Shown: positions 52,397-60,788 of the stretch, in pieces
Layout of the letters: the number at the start of each line of letters is the position of its first letter
Position numbering within the stretch: position 1 is the stretch's first letter
Source of the DNA: Pseudanabaena sp. M085S1SP2A07QC
Lineage (GTDB): Bacteria > Cyanobacteriota > Cyanobacteriia > Pseudanabaenales > Pseudanabaenaceae
Reading direction: 5' to 3'
DNA length: 64,000 nt
NCBI GenBank assembly: GCA_020404895.1
Contig: JADBWK010000050.1
Coordinates: 1 to 64,000, forward strand
Notes under the pieces: model-generated
Told to the model about the DNA's origin: nothing
What the model saw: the letters and a program-made list of their open reading frames with translations, nothing else
Databases searched by the model: none
Translations under genes and position numbers: made by a program

Positions 52397-52855
52397 GTGT
52401 TAGAGAAATACTTCATTCAACTTAACAGTGATATTTATGCTCTTGCTAAATTGCAAGCGTGGTTTCAGCAATTTCAAAATTTATTACCAAAACCAACTTG
52501 GATGCAGTGCAATCTTGTGCTGGTTGAGGTGTTTACCAATGTAGTATCTTATGCACATGAGGGACTTTCTGAAGAAACTCCTATAGATATTGAGATTGCG
52601 ATCAATGAGGTTGAATATTTGCTGGAGATGAGGATTTGGGACTTTGGTGAACCCTTTGATCTGCAAGCTGAAATTGAACGGACTGCTTTAGAAGCGCAAA
52701 AGAGCCAAGATTTTGAAAGTATTGATGATATTCCCACAGGTGGACGAGGCTTAATGCTCGCCAAGACAGTTGCTGACACTATCAGCTATGAGACTTTGCC
52801 TGACGGTCGTAATTGTTTTGTAATGACAAAAAGTTTTTCAAAGATTGTTAAATGA
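52397..52855 (+). CDS. Anti-sigma-factor-like HATPase (RsbW/SpoIIAB type)
   Basis: 152 residues from a GTG start. CNLVLVEVFTNVVSYAHEGL is the N box, EMRIWDFGEPFD the G1 box, and IPTGGRGLMLAKTVADTISY the G2 box of a GHKL ATPase like RsbW. Such proteins phosphorylate or sequester an antagonist to control a sigma factor or other switch. No antagonist or sigma gene is adjacent. It lies 66 bp downstream of yvcK. Its last codons lie in the terminator stem. Confidence 0.88.
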   Translation: MLEKYFIQLNSDIYALAKLQAWFQQFQNLLPKPTWMQCNLVLVEVFTNVVSYAHEGLSEETPIDIEIAINEVEYLLEMRIWDFGEPFDLQAEIERTALEAQKSQDFESIDDIPTGGRGLMLAKTVADTISYETLPDGRNCFVMTKSFSKIVK

Positions 52856-52896
52856 GAAGCGGCGAAAAGCGCCGCTTCTCATTTAACAATTCTTTG
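52839..52896. terminator. 26-bp hairpin including the HATPase stop codon
   Basis: Arms about 52839-52864 and 52870-52896, one bulge, loop AAAAG. It contains the TGA at 52853-52855 and ends 2 bases before the opposing small membrane protein stop. Confidence 0.75.
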
Positions 52897-52898
52897 AA

Positions 52899-53093
52899 TT
52901 AACGTTTAAGCCATAGCACAAAGGCAAATAAACCAACGGGTAAAGTAATCGCATATATCGCGATCACATCCATCACATCTATGGTCAAATTATTTACCAA
53001 CAAGTCCCAAGTAGGTGCAGCATATTTAATTACTGCCGACGCGATCGTTGAATAAACAAATAATCGCAAAATAAATAAAATTTGTTGCCACAT
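52899..53093 (-). CDS. Small two-helix membrane protein
   Basis: 64 residues from MWQQILFILRLFVYSTIASA at 53093. The longer frame to 53222 would overlap the PBP gene and a terminator and is rejected. Two hydrophobic helices, about 4-25 and 43-62 (VIAIYAITLPVGLFAFVLWL), are joined by a polar loop; it ends in KR. The family resembles short cyanobacterial membrane proteins of unknown function. It is downstream of mrcA on the same strand. Confidence 0.65.
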   Translation of the reverse strand: MWQQILFILRLFVYSTIASAVIKYAAPTWDLLVNNLTIDVMDVIAIYAITLPVGLFAFVLWLKR

Positions 53094-53114
53094 AATCTCT
53101 TGCCAGTTAATTAA

Positions 53115-53183
53115 GTAATGGTGTAAAGCTCCGCCGTACACCATTACTAAACAAGTAGAGCAGATCTCTGCTCTACTTGTTTT
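53115..53183. terminator. Two hairpins after the penicillin-binding protein gene
   Basis: A 12-bp stem with AGTAATGGTGTA arms (53115-53149) abuts a perfect 15-bp hairpin (53150-53164 with 53169-53183, loop ATCT). The second stem overlaps the PBP stop at 53182. Confidence 0.65.
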
Positions 53184-55113
53184 AGTTTTTCTTTTTGCTG
53201 CCTTCTTTGTCTTGGATTTCACTAGGCACAGGGAACTGCTCGATCGGTTGTCCAGCTAGTGCTCTTTCCATAAACTTACGCCAAATCGGAACCACATAAA
53301 CACCGCCCGTCACACCATTTGCCATCGGTGAATAATCATCATTGCCGATCCAAATTGCAACTGCTAGCTGTGGTACATAGCCCACAAACCAAGCATCGCG
53401 AAAGTCCGAAGTTGTACCTGTCTTACCTGCTACAGGTCGCCCATCACTCATTTGCGCTTCGGTTGCCGTACCGTTCGTGACCACTGACCGCAATGCATCA
53501 GTTAAGTAAGAAACAGCGATCGGATCAAGTATGAGTTCAGGCTTTGGTGTGTTATCCAGTACCAGATTGCCATTGCGATCAGTGACACGGGCAATTAATG
53601 TCGTTTTAGATTTGTAGCCACCACTGGCAAATACTGCATAAGCCCCTGCCACCTCCATTGGTGTTACATCAGCAGCACCAAGCGGTAGAGAAACAACAGG
53701 GAGAATTGGACTGTTGATGCCCAATTTTCGACAAAGAGCTACAACATTATCATTGCCAAATTCTATCCCTAACCTAAGCGCAGGAATATTTCGAGAAACT
53801 GCGATCGCTTGACGAATGCTCATGGCTCCTGAGAACTTATTGTCATAGTTACGAGGTATATACGGCTCATCACCATCAGGAATCGTCATTGGACTATCAT
53901 CAATCGTTGAGTCAGGAGTATAGTTACCTGAAGCAAAGGCAAGATAGTACACAAAAGGTTTAAACGAAGAGCCTAACTGTCGTCTTGCCAAAACAGCTCG
54001 GTTAAATTGATTTTTGTCAAAGTCGCCCACACCACCGACCAAAGCTTTTACAAATCCTGTGCGTGGATCAACAGCTACTAAAGACAATTGGTCGGCATAG
54101 GCTCCGCGATCAACTAAATCCTTGTGACCTTCGGCAGCAACTTCTTCCGCAATACGCTGCATCTTTAAGTCAATAGTCGTCTGGACACGCAATCCACCTT
54201 GGAGAACGACATCACGACCAAATTTTTCTTCTAGCTCAGTCGTAACAGCCTGGGACACATAAGGAACGCGACTAGCTTCGTAAGAGATCCCCTGCTTACG
54301 AATTATTATTTTCTGTGCCTTGGCGGCTTTGACTTCAGCTTGGGTGACCCATCCAAGCTCTAGAAGTCGATCAAGCACTAAACCCTGACGCTTCTTGGAT
54401 TCACTAAAGTTGTCTACTGGATTGAATACTGAAGGCGCTTGAATCGTACCTGCTAACATAGCAGCCTCCCCAAGGGTTAAGTCAGCAGCAGATTTACCAA
54501 AATAATTCTGAGAAGCGGTTTCAGCCCCATTCGTATTTTTTCCCCAAAATACTTGATTGAGGTACATCTCAAGGATTTGCTCCTTGGTGAATACCTGCTC
54601 AACACGCATTGCCAAAACTGCTTCAGCGACTTTGCGATTAAGACTACGTTCGTTAGATAAAAATAAATTTTTAACTAATTGCTGCGTTAATGTCGAGCCA
54701 CCTTCAACTGTTCCACCTGCGTTAAAGTTAGCTAAAATTGCGCGTCCAATACCGCTGGGATCAATACCTTTATGGGTATAGAAGTAAGCATCTTCCATCG
54801 CGAGAACCGATCGCTTAAGGTGTGGTGAAATGCGATCAAGAGTAACAACTTCGCGGTTGACATCACCATGCAACCGCGCAATTAAGCCACCGTTAATGTC
54901 ATAAATATAAGTGGTTTCAACTGGTACATAGCCTTTAAGGACTCTGACATCGGGCAAATCTCGAAAACTGAGTGCTAAGCCAACCAGACCACCAGCTACT
55001 GCCGCACCACCAATCATGATAATGCCCAGCAGTGTGCCACCAACAGCTTTGAGAGTGCCTTTTAAAATACTGCCTGTAAGAGACTGAGAACGCTCTACAC
55101 TATTCGATGCCAC
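53182..55113 (-). CDS. mrcA: Class A penicillin-binding protein (PBP1A type)
   Basis: 643 residues. An N-terminal anchor (LGIIMIGGAAVAGGLVGLAL) is followed by a GT51 glycosyltransferase domain: LAMEDAYFYTHKGIDPSGIG, EGGSTLTQQLVKN and KEQILEMYLNQVFWGK. The transpeptidase domain has the nucleophile box SSFKPFVYYLAF, SRN and the KTGTTSDFRDAWFVGY box. It makes and cross-links peptidoglycan at the outer face of the inner membrane. It lacks long C-terminal accessory domains; length is normal for a cyanobacterial class A PBP. Confidence 0.95.
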   Translation of the reverse strand: MASNSVERSQSLTGSILKGTLKAVGGTLLGIIMIGGAAVAGGLVGLALSFRDLPDVRVLKGYVPVETTYIYDINGGLIARLHGDVNREVVTLDRISPHLKRSVLAMEDAYFYTHKGIDPSGIGRAILANFNAGGTVEGGSTLTQQLVKNLFLSNERSLNRKVAEAVLAMRVEQVFTKEQILEMYLNQVFWGKNTNGAETASQNYFGKSAADLTLGEAAMLAGTIQAPSVFNPVDNFSESKKRQGLVLDRLLELGWVTQAEVKAAKAQKIIIRKQGISYEASRVPYVSQAVTTELEEKFGRDVVLQGGLRVQTTIDLKMQRIAEEVAAEGHKDLVDRGAYADQLSLVAVDPRTGFVKALVGGVGDFDKNQFNRAVLARRQLGSSFKPFVYYLAFASGNYTPDSTIDDSPMTIPDGDEPYIPRNYDNKFSGAMSIRQAIAVSRNIPALRLGIEFGNDNVVALCRKLGINSPILPVVSLPLGAADVTPMEVAGAYAVFASGGYKSKTTLIARVTDRNGNLVLDNTPKPELILDPIAVSYLTDALRSVVTNGTATEAQMSDGRPVAGKTGTTSDFRDAWFVGYVPQLAVAIWIGNDDYSPMANGVTGGVYVVPIWRKFMERALAGQPIEQFPVPSEIQDKEGSKKKN

Positions 55114-55175
55114 AGCTGTCTACCCTTTGATCAATTCATAGGTAATCTTACTGCATTAATTAAGTATTGCGTACT

Positions 55176-55214
55176 AAAAACTTAAGGTTGTGACAAGCAC
55201 AACCTTAAGTTTTT
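55176..55214 (-). terminator. 17-bp perfect hairpin after hisE
   Basis: Arms 55176-55192 and 55198-55214 with flanking A5/T5, 4 bases past the hisE stop. Confidence 0.8.
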
Positions 55215-55218
55215 GCTT

Positions 55219-55497
55219 TTAGCGTCGTTGAGCAAGTTTGTCGTATACCAATTGCAGATTAACATGGTGATGTGCGATCGCTACTAACGTGTGGTAAAAC
55301 AAATCAGCGACTTCTGATGCGATCGCATCAGGATCATCATCTTTACAAGCCATCACAACTTCAGCAGACTCTTCACCAATTTTCTTTAAAATTTTGTTAT
55401 CGCCACCTGCGAATAATTTACAGGTATAAGAACTTTCTTGCGGATTCTCGCGGCGATCGACAATTACTGCAAATAATTCTGAGAGTGGATCTTTCAT
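55219..55497 (-). CDS. hisE: Phosphoribosyl-ATP pyrophosphatase
   Basis: Second step of histidine synthesis (PR-ATP to PR-AMP). 92 residues, a free-standing HisE rather than the HisIE fusion. LFAVIVDRRENPQESSYTCK, KKIGEESAEVVMACKDDD and EVADLFYHTLVAIAHHHVNL cover the MazG-like helical core with the metal-binding Glu/Glu/Glu/Asp set. The start MKDPLSELFAV is typical. Confidence 0.94.
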   Translation of the reverse strand: MKDPLSELFAVIVDRRENPQESSYTCKLFAGGDNKILKKIGEESAEVVMACKDDDPDAIASEVADLFYHTLVAIAHHHVNLQLVYDKLAQRR

Positions 55498-55522
55498 GAA
55501 ATAAAAATATTTATAAAAAATA

Positions 55523-55634
55523 ATTGTGAGTCGCTAAGCGACTCACAATCCTACAGCGCTTTGCGCTGTAACAATAAAGGCACGCAGGGCGTGCCTTTAT
55601 TGTTTTTAAATGTTCTGCTTTGCAGAACATTTAA
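55523..55634. terminator. Cluster of four hairpins between hisE and rplL
   Basis: In order: 55523-55549 (tip GC-TAA-GC), 55553-55569 (GC-TTT-GC), 55570-55604 (GC-AGG-GC) and 55606-55634 (GC-TTT-GC). All are perfect or nearly so, with 3-nt loops. The ones near 55600 probably terminate the ribosomal operon, which ends at rplL. Confidence 0.8.
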
Positions 55635-55670
55635 GCAAACTAAATGTTGCCAACAATTAGTTGCCAACAT

Positions 55671-56060
55671 TTACTTGATGGAAACCTTACCACCAGCTTC
55701 TTCGATTTGCTTCTTAGCAGCTTCAGCATCAGCCTTAGGCATAGATTCCTTAATGGTCTTAGGAGCAGACTCAACCATGTCCTTCGCGTCTTTCAAGCCC
55801 AAGCCTGTGATTTCGCGAACGATCTTCAGAACGGCAATCTTCTTGTCAGCAGGAACTTCATCAAGTACCAAGTCAAAAGCAGTCTTTTCTTCAACTTCTT
55901 CAACCGCAGCAGCACCACCAGGAGCAGCCATCATCATGCCACCAACTGGAGCAGCAGCCGAAACGCCGAAGGTTTCTTCGATCGCTTTGACCAATTCAGA
56001 AGCTTCAAGAAGGCTCAAAGACTTTAGTTCTTCAATGATGCTATCGATTTTTGCAGACAT
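55671..56060 (-). CDS. rplL: 50S ribosomal protein L7/L12
   Basis: Stalk protein that recruits translation factors; four copies bind L10. 129 residues: helical N-terminus [20 protein letters not shown], flexible Ala/Gly hinge ([20 protein letters not shown]), and C-terminal domain with [36 protein letters not shown] and [19 protein letters not shown]. Normal length. Last gene of the L11-L1-L10-L12 unit, 76 bp after rplJ. Confidence 0.98.
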   Translation of the reverse strand: MSAKIDSIIEELKSLSLLEASELVKAIEETFGVSAAAPVGGMMMAAPGGAAAVEEVEEKTAFDLVLDEVPADKKIAVLKIVREITGLGLKDAKDMVESAPKTIKESMPKADAEAAKKQIEEAGGKVSIK

Positions 56061-56136
56061 AATTTTTCTCTTTAATTAATTAGATTAGGTTAGTAATTTG
56101 TGAACGGTAATTCGTAATTCGTAATTACCAATTCTT

Positions 56137-56664
56137 CTAAGCAGCTTCTTTCTCAGAAACAGCTTTAACAGCTCTGCCCAGAGATTGAGGAACCTCTTTG
56201 ATGCCGATCGCGATTTTGGCGGTAACTGAATTGATTGCACCAGCAATTTGCGCGAACAGTACTTCCTTGGAAGGTAGATCAGCGATCGCCTGCAAGTCTT
56301 TTGCAGTCAATGCGCGACCTTCTAAGACACCGCCACGAAGTTCGGTTTTCTTAGATTCCTTTTGGAATGCTTGGTATGCCTTAACAGCGCCACCAATGTC
56401 ATCTTTAACAAACAGGCAAGCTGAAGGACCAACGAGGAAACCCTCAAGAGGCTTCCATTGAGGAGTTCCAGAAATTGCTTGCTTGAGCAAAGTGTTTTTG
56501 GTAGTTCTGCACACCGTACCCGTAGGACGGAGTGAGCGACGGAGTTTAGTAATCTCTGCAACTGACAAAGTTGAGTAATCAATTACCATGACCATCTGAG
56601 TTCCTTCAAACTCTTTGGACATTTCTCCGACTAAAAATTTCTTTTGGTCTAGGGTCTTACCCAT
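56137..56664 (-). CDS. rplJ: 50S ribosomal protein L10
   Basis: Base of the ribosomal stalk, binding 23S rRNA and L7/L12. 175 residues: MGKTLDQKKFLVGEMSKEFE, VMVIDYSTLSVAEITKLRR, TKNTLLKQAI and VGPSACLFVKDD. Its mRNA leader carries the regulatory L10 leader. A strong Shine-Dalgarno (AAGGAGGTGAG) precedes the ATG. Confidence 0.97.
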   Translation of the reverse strand: MGKTLDQKKFLVGEMSKEFEGTQMVMVIDYSTLSVAEITKLRRSLRPTGTVCRTTKNTLLKQAISGTPQWKPLEGFLVGPSACLFVKDDIGGAVKAYQAFQKESKKTELRGGVLEGRALTAKDLQAIADLPSKEVLFAQIAGAINSVTAKIAIGIKEVPQSLGRAVKAVSEKEAA

Positions 56665-56690
56665 ATGGTTCTCACCTCCTTGTGTTTGAA

Positions 56691-56725
56691 GCTAATTAAA
56701 TGGCGCGGTGCACCATTTAATTAGC
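56691..56725. repeat. 16-bp hairpin in the rplJ leader
   Basis: Arms 56691-56706 and 56710-56725 with one mismatch, GGT loop. It lies between the L10 leader terminator and the rplJ ribosome binding site, so it could act as a barrier protecting the 5' end or as a dispersed repeat. Confidence 0.6.
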
Positions 56726-56744
56726 TGTGTAGATCTTTAAAGTC

Positions 56745-56880
56745 ATTAAAAAAGCCTCGTCTTTTCGCAGACCGAGGCAAAAAAGTATTCTTTCAAGAAT
56801 CTTTTTTAAAACACCTCGGCAGGAAATTAAGCCATGAGCACCTGCTGTCTATGGAGATATTCAGTTGTCGAAATTTTTTT
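56745..56880 (-). promoter_or_regulatory. Ribosomal protein L10 leader (autoregulatory attenuator)
   Basis: In the rplA-rplJ gap the minus-strand RNA carries CCTGCCGAGGTGT (56809-56822), typical of L10 leaders. A terminator hairpin follows (GCCTCGGTC/GACGAGGC, 56754-56778) with a U6 tract at 56748-56753. CCGAGG at 56814-56819 can pair with CCTCGG of the terminator arm, giving an antiterminator. L10 or the L10-L12 complex is expected to bind the leader and favour termination when in excess. Confidence 0.8.
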
Positions 56881-56980
56881 CTAGGCTTATTACAACAATT
56901 AGACTTAGCTTTTACTTCTTCTTATAGACTTTTCGCTCAAGGCGAACAGTCTACAGTTAAATGACTTTGAAAGGCTTTAA

Positions 56981-57694
56981 TTACGAATCTGCGAATTTGA
57001 GATCACGCAGAGCTATAACATCAATTTCGATCGCAGGCCCCATAGTTGCAGATACATATAGCGAGCGCCAGTATCTGCCCTTTGCGCCAGAAGGACGATT
57101 GCGATCAATCGTTTCTTGCAAAGCTTTTAGGTTGATCAGCAAGTCTTCAGCCGTGAAGGCTGCCTTACCAAATTGAATATGGACGATCCCTGTGCGATCA
57201 GCTCGGAATTCTAGCTTACCAGCTTTGAATTCGTTGATTGCAGAACCTAAATCAGTAGTTACCGTACCACCTTTAGGTGAAGGCATCAATCCCCTAGGAC
57301 CAAGCAACTTACCAAGCTTAGCCACTTGAGGCATCATGTCAGGCGTTGAAATCAGCAAATCAAAATCCATTCTTCCCTTGCTGATTTCATCGATTAGTTC
57401 CTCAGAACCAGCGATGTCTGCGCCTGCGGCGGTTGCTTCGGCAACTTTTTCGCCACGCGCAATAACTGCTACACGAATTGTTTGCCCCGTTCCTTTCGGT
57501 AAAGTTACCGTTGTCCGCAATTGTTGATCGGCGTATTTTGGATCGATACCTAGTCTGACGTGTGCTTCTACTGACTCAGGAAACTTAGCAGTTGCGGTCA
57601 CCTTAACTAATTCCAATGCATCGATTGGTGCGTAAGGGCGGGCTTCAACTTTGCTGAGAGCTTCCTTGAGACGCTTTGAGATTTTTTTTGCCAT
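56981..57694 (-). CDS. rplA: 50S ribosomal protein L1
   Basis: Forms the L1 stalk near the E site. 237 residues: [60 protein letters not shown] and [17 protein letters not shown]. Normal length. Follows rplK by 100 bp. A run of about 330 bp that includes the L10 leader separates it from rplJ. Confidence 0.98.
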   Translation of the reverse strand: MAKKISKRLKEALSKVEARPYAPIDALELVKVTATAKFPESVEAHVRLGIDPKYADQQLRTTVTLPKGTGQTIRVAVIARGEKVAEATAAGADIAGSEELIDEISKGRMDFDLLISTPDMMPQVAKLGKLLGPRGLMPSPKGGTVTTDLGSAINEFKAGKLEFRADRTGIVHIQFGKAAFTAEDLLINLKALQETIDRNRPSGAKGRYWRSLYVSATMGPAIEIDVIALRDLKFADS

Positions 57695-57794
57695 GATTGC
57701 TCCTACGGGGTACGAACGGAAAAATTAATTCCCTTCCCCAACTAAAAATTTTTATTTGAATTTTATAGATATTGAAAATTGACAAGCCGAGAAA

Positions 57795-58220
57795 CTAAGC
57801 GCTAATAGTAACGCCCATGTTCTTTGCCGTACCTTCAATAATCTTCATTGCTGCATCGATATCATTTGCATTGATATCAGGCATTTTGGTCTCAGCGATT
57901 TGACGAAGTTGATCTCTGGAGATCGAACCTACTTTTTTACGGTTAGGCTCTGCTGAACCAGAGGAGATACCAGCTGCTTTTTGGATTAAAACTGATGCTG
58001 GTGGTGTTTTGAGAACGAAGGTAAAGCTTCGATCTTCATATACAGATATTTCTACAGGAATGACCATGCCTGCTTGATCAGCAGTACGGGCATTATATTC
58101 CTTACAAAACATCATGATGTTGACACCATGCTGACCTAGAGCAGGACCAACTGGTGGAGTTGGGCTAGCCTTACCAGCATTAAGTGCCAACTTGATAATT
58201 GCCGTAACTTTCTTAGCCAT
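57795..58220 (-). CDS. rplK: 50S ribosomal protein L11
   Basis: Binds the GTPase-associated region of 23S rRNA. 141 residues: [58 protein letters not shown] and the C-terminal [13 protein letters not shown]. Follows nusG by 57 bp. Confidence 0.98.
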   Translation of the reverse strand: MAKKVTAIIKLALNAGKASPTPPVGPALGQHGVNIMMFCKEYNARTADQAGMVIPVEISVYEDRSFTFVLKTPPASVLIQKAAGISSGSAEPNRKKVGSISRDQLRQIAETKMPDINANDIDAAMKIIEGTAKNMGVTISA

Positions 58221-58277
58221 TAATTTTAGCCGTTAATTTTAGCCGTTCAAGAAACTACAAACCTGAGTTTGAGTGAA

Positions 58278-58922
58278 TTAGTTTTGCTTTTGTACCTGAG
58301 TGAACTCTAGTTCAACAGGTGTGTCTCTGCCAAAGATTGAAAGCAGGGCTTTAAGTTTGCTACGTTCTGGGCTAACTTCCACCACTTCGCCTTCAAAGTC
58401 TTTGAAAGGTCCATTAAGCACTTTGATCTTGTCGCCTTGAGCCATGTTGATTTTGAGAACTGGCTCTTGCTCGACAGTGACACGGAAAATTCTTTCAACC
58501 TCTTTTTCGGTGAGAGGACGAGGTTTAACATGTCCCCGACCGCGACCGTAGTGACGTTTTTGTTCTGTGCCGACAAAGTTAATTACATGGGGAGTGCTTT
58601 TCACAGCAAGCCATGCATCATCATCAACTTCTAACTGCCCGATTTCGTTTCTGACAGTTTTGATCTGAATCAGAACATAACCAGGGAAAATCTTTTCCTC
58701 AGAGGTTGCTCGACTGCCATCCTTTCTCAGTTTGACGGTCGCTGTCTGCGGAATTTCAATTTGCTTGATCCTATCTTCGACATCAAGGGTCTTGATGCGT
58801 TGCTCTAGGCTCGACTTAACCTTTTTTTCGCAGCCCGAAGCAATTTGAACGGCATACCAGTTAAATAGTATGTCTTCATCTTCTTGGCTACTAGATGAGT
58901 GGTCGATATCCTCGGTAAACAT
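58278..58922 (-). CDS. nusG: Transcription termination/antitermination factor NusG
   Basis: Binds RNA polymerase and couples it to Rho or ribosomes. 214 residues: acidic N-terminal extension (EDIDHSSSSQEDEDILFN), the NGN domain WYAVQIASGCEKKVKSSLEQ and KIFPGYVLIQI, then the KOW motif DKIKVLNGPFKDFEGEVVEV. The extension of about 20 residues is common in cyanobacteria. The start overlaps the secE stop by one base (TAATG). Confidence 0.97.
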   Translation of the reverse strand: MFTEDIDHSSSSQEDEDILFNWYAVQIASGCEKKVKSSLEQRIKTLDVEDRIKQIEIPQTATVKLRKDGSRATSEEKIFPGYVLIQIKTVRNEIGQLEVDDDAWLAVKSTPHVINFVGTEQKRHYGRGRGHVKPRPLTEKEVERIFRVTVEQEPVLKINMAQGDKIKVLNGPFKDFEGEVVEVSPERSKLKALLSIFGRDTPVELEFTQVQKQN

Positions 58923-59173
58923 TATTGAAACACCTGCAATGCGATCGCCTTAAACAAGGCATCTATAAGATAAACAAAGGTTGCTACTGCAACGATCATC
59001 AAAAGAACGGATGCAGATTCACTAATTAGTTGTTGGCGCGTGGGCCAGACGATCTTGCCGAATTCGGCTTTGGATTCCACAAAAAGTTTGGCAACTCCAG
59101 TGGGTTCAGACTGTACATCCGATCCAGCTTTCGGTGCTTCTTTTGGTTGCTCTTTTAGGTCGTTTTTCGTCAT
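58922..59173 (-). CDS. secE: Preprotein translocase subunit SecE
   Basis: Small SecYEG subunit. 83 residues: polar N-terminus, amphipathic helix AKLFVESKAEFGKIVWPTRQ with the conserved KxVWPTR, then one C-terminal membrane helix (SASVLLMIVAVATFVYLIDALF). Typical position between trnW and nusG, with a one-base overlap with nusG. Confidence 0.95.
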   Translation of the reverse strand: MTKNDLKEQPKEAPKAGSDVQSEPTGVAKLFVESKAEFGKIVWPTRQQLISESASVLLMIVAVATFVYLIDALFKAIALQVFQ

Positions 59174-59251
59174 AGCGGCAACTCTTGCGATTCCTTTGCA
59201 ATCTTTGTAAATGCGATACGTTTAAGTGCAATTTTTTGAAAAATGGTGAAG

Positions 59252-59324
59252 CGCGCCCTGGAGGACTCGAACCTCCGACATCAGGTTTTGGAGACCTGCG
59301 TTCTACCAACTGAACTAAGGACGC
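59252..59324 (-). tRNA. tRNA-Trp (anticodon CCA)
   Basis: 73-nt cloverleaf on the minus strand: acceptor GCGTCCT with AGGGCGC (one G-T pair), D-arm TAGTTCAGTTGGTAGAACG, anticodon loop CT-CCA-AA, T-arm GGAGGTTCGAGTCCTCC. No encoded CCA. The conserved place in front of secE-nusG supports it. Confidence 0.96.
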
Positions 59325-59425
59325 ACGTAATGAAAACACGATTTCGATACGCAACCAGTTATATGTACTGTATCAATTGCTATAACAAAATAGTATTTGA
59401 TACTTAGTATAACCATAAGATGGAT

Positions 59426-59788
59426 CTATAGTGGTCGATCGAATCGTTGTTTAAGACGAGTTGCTTTACCAACTAGGTCACGTAAGTAGTAGAGCTTAGC
59501 ACGACGGACTTTACCACGACGAATCACTTTGATGCTTTCAATTTGAGGAGAATGTAGCAAGAAGGCTCGCTCTACTCCAATCCCTTGAAATACACGACGG
59601 ACGGTGATGACAGAGTTAATGCCAGAACCACGTCTCGCGATGATTACGCCTTCGTATGGCTGAGTACGTTCTTTGCCGCCCTCTTTGATCCTAACTCCAA
59701 CCTTGACAGTATCGCCCACATAAATTGTGGGGAGATCTGTTTTGATATATTCCGCTTCAATTGAGCGGATGATTTCAGAAGCGTTCAT
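59426..59788 (-). CDS. rplS: 50S ribosomal protein L19
   Basis: Located at the 30S-50S interface. About 120 residues from [20 protein letters not shown] at 59788. An upstream ATG at 59815 would add nine hydrophobic residues that homologues lack. [40 protein letters not shown] and [15 protein letters not shown] are all conserved. First gene of the rplS-trnW-secE-nusG order. Confidence 0.96.
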   Translation of the reverse strand: MNASEIIRSIEAEYIKTDLPTIYVGDTVKVGVRIKEGGKERTQPYEGVIIARRGSGINSVITVRRVFQGIGVERAFLLHSPQIESIKVIRRGKVRRAKLYYLRDLVGKATRLKQRFDRPL

Positions 59789-59856
59789 GAGGAATGCCAA
59801 AAAAGTCGCGATCATCTATGTTAAAGCATAAACGCTCCAATGTCTATAATTTTCGC

Positions 59857-59901
59857 AAAAAAGTTTAGATATAGCGCGAAGCGCTATATCTAAACTTTTT
59901 T
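59857..59901. repeat. 21-bp perfect hairpin with GCGAAGC tip
   Basis: Arms 59857-59877 and 59881-59901, tip GCGC-GAA-GCGC, flanked by A/T runs. Located between mnmD and rplS. Confidence 0.8.
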
Positions 59902-59906
59902 CGACT

Positions 59907-59939
59907 AAATAAAGGCGGCGCATCGCGCCGCCTTTATTT
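59907..59939 (-). terminator. 15-bp perfect hairpin at the end of mnmD
   Basis: Arms 59907-59921 and 59925-59939, tip GC-ATC-GC, A/T-rich base. It includes the mnmD stop codon (59934-59936). Confidence 0.75.
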
Positions 59940-60788
59940 TTTGGGTTTGCGGAGGCTGGAGCTTGGGGGAAGCTGGCTGTTGTTTTGTTCGGCTTTACGG
60001 ATAGTGATGATTTCGTCAGCTTTGCCTGTAAGTTGGCGATCGCGATAGGGGATCGCCGCACGAGTTTTTAAAAAAGCGGCTTCATGCTCGGAAATTGGCG
60101 GTAATGCTGTGGGTGCAAAGGCGGCGATCGTGCTGGGGGATTTGCGTCCGATCGGTGCGATCGCCCCGATTTGCAATCCAGCCATAAGCATGGCGGTGCG
60201 GACGGCAGCGGATGAGGAGTAAGTAACAAGATAGCCGTCAGGTTTGAGGCTGTTGGCTAAAAGCTGGATAAATTCTACTGTCCAGAGTTGGGGACAATGG
60301 GGCGGTGAAAAGGGATCGAGAAAGATCGCATCAGCCCATTTGGTTGGGACTTGGTGAATGGTTTGCCTTGCATCACCGATTAGTAATTGCAAAGATAAAT
60401 TTTCAGTGATTACGGATTGATTTATAGCAGCGATTTTTAAGATTTGGGCGATCGCGGGTTTCCAGATATCTACTAATCCTGATGCGATCGCTTTTTGGGG
60501 GACTTCGAGGTTGTTTTCAAGGGCGATGATGTGGAGATTGGCGGCGCGATCTTGTAATTCTGATACACAGGCGATCGCGGCGGCGGTGTTGTAGCCTAAG
60601 CCATAGCAAACATCAAGAATGTTGAGTTGAGTTTGGGTGCTGGCTTTTTCGGCAATTTTGGCGGGTATGACAAATTTAGCTTCGGCTTCGTGTTTTGCAC
60701 CGTGGGAGCTATGGAATGTTTCTTGAAATGTTTCTGACCAAAAAGTGACTGATCCGTCTTCAGTGGGAAAAAGTGAAAGATTATCCAT
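59934..60788 (-). CDS. mnmD: tRNA mnm5s2U34 methyltransferase (MnmD)
   Basis: 284 residues. It transfers a methyl group from SAM in the last step of 5-methylaminomethyl(-2-thio)uridine formation at the tRNA wobble position. LFPTEDGSVTFWSETFQETF HSSHGA starts the family. Then come LNILDVCYGLGYNTAAAI (SAM loop), WADAIFLDPFSPPHCPQLW and TYSSSAAVRTAMLMAG. It is the methyltransferase half only; the FAD domain of enterobacterial MnmC is absent. Its start overlaps the trhO stop by one base, so both are translated from one mRNA. Confidence 0.9.
   Translation of the reverse strand: MDNLSLFPTEDGSVTFWSETFQETFHSSHGAKHEAEAKFVIPAKIAEKASTQTQLNILDVCYGLGYNTAAAIACVSELQDRAANLHIIALENNLEVPQKAIASGLVDIWKPAIAQILKIAAINQSVITENLSLQLLIGDARQTIHQVPTKWADAIFLDPFSPPHCPQLWTVEFIQLLANSLKPDGYLVTYSSSAAVRTAMLMAGLQIGAIAPIGRKSPSTIAAFAPTALPPISEHEAAFLKTRAAIPYRDRQLTGKADEIITIRKAEQNNSQLPPSSSLRKPKK

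Noticed and set aside
53094-53222. Extended N-terminus of the small membrane protein
   Set aside because: It overlaps the end of mrcA and two hairpins and is Lys-rich nonsense; the internal ATG at 53093 gives a sensible membrane protein.
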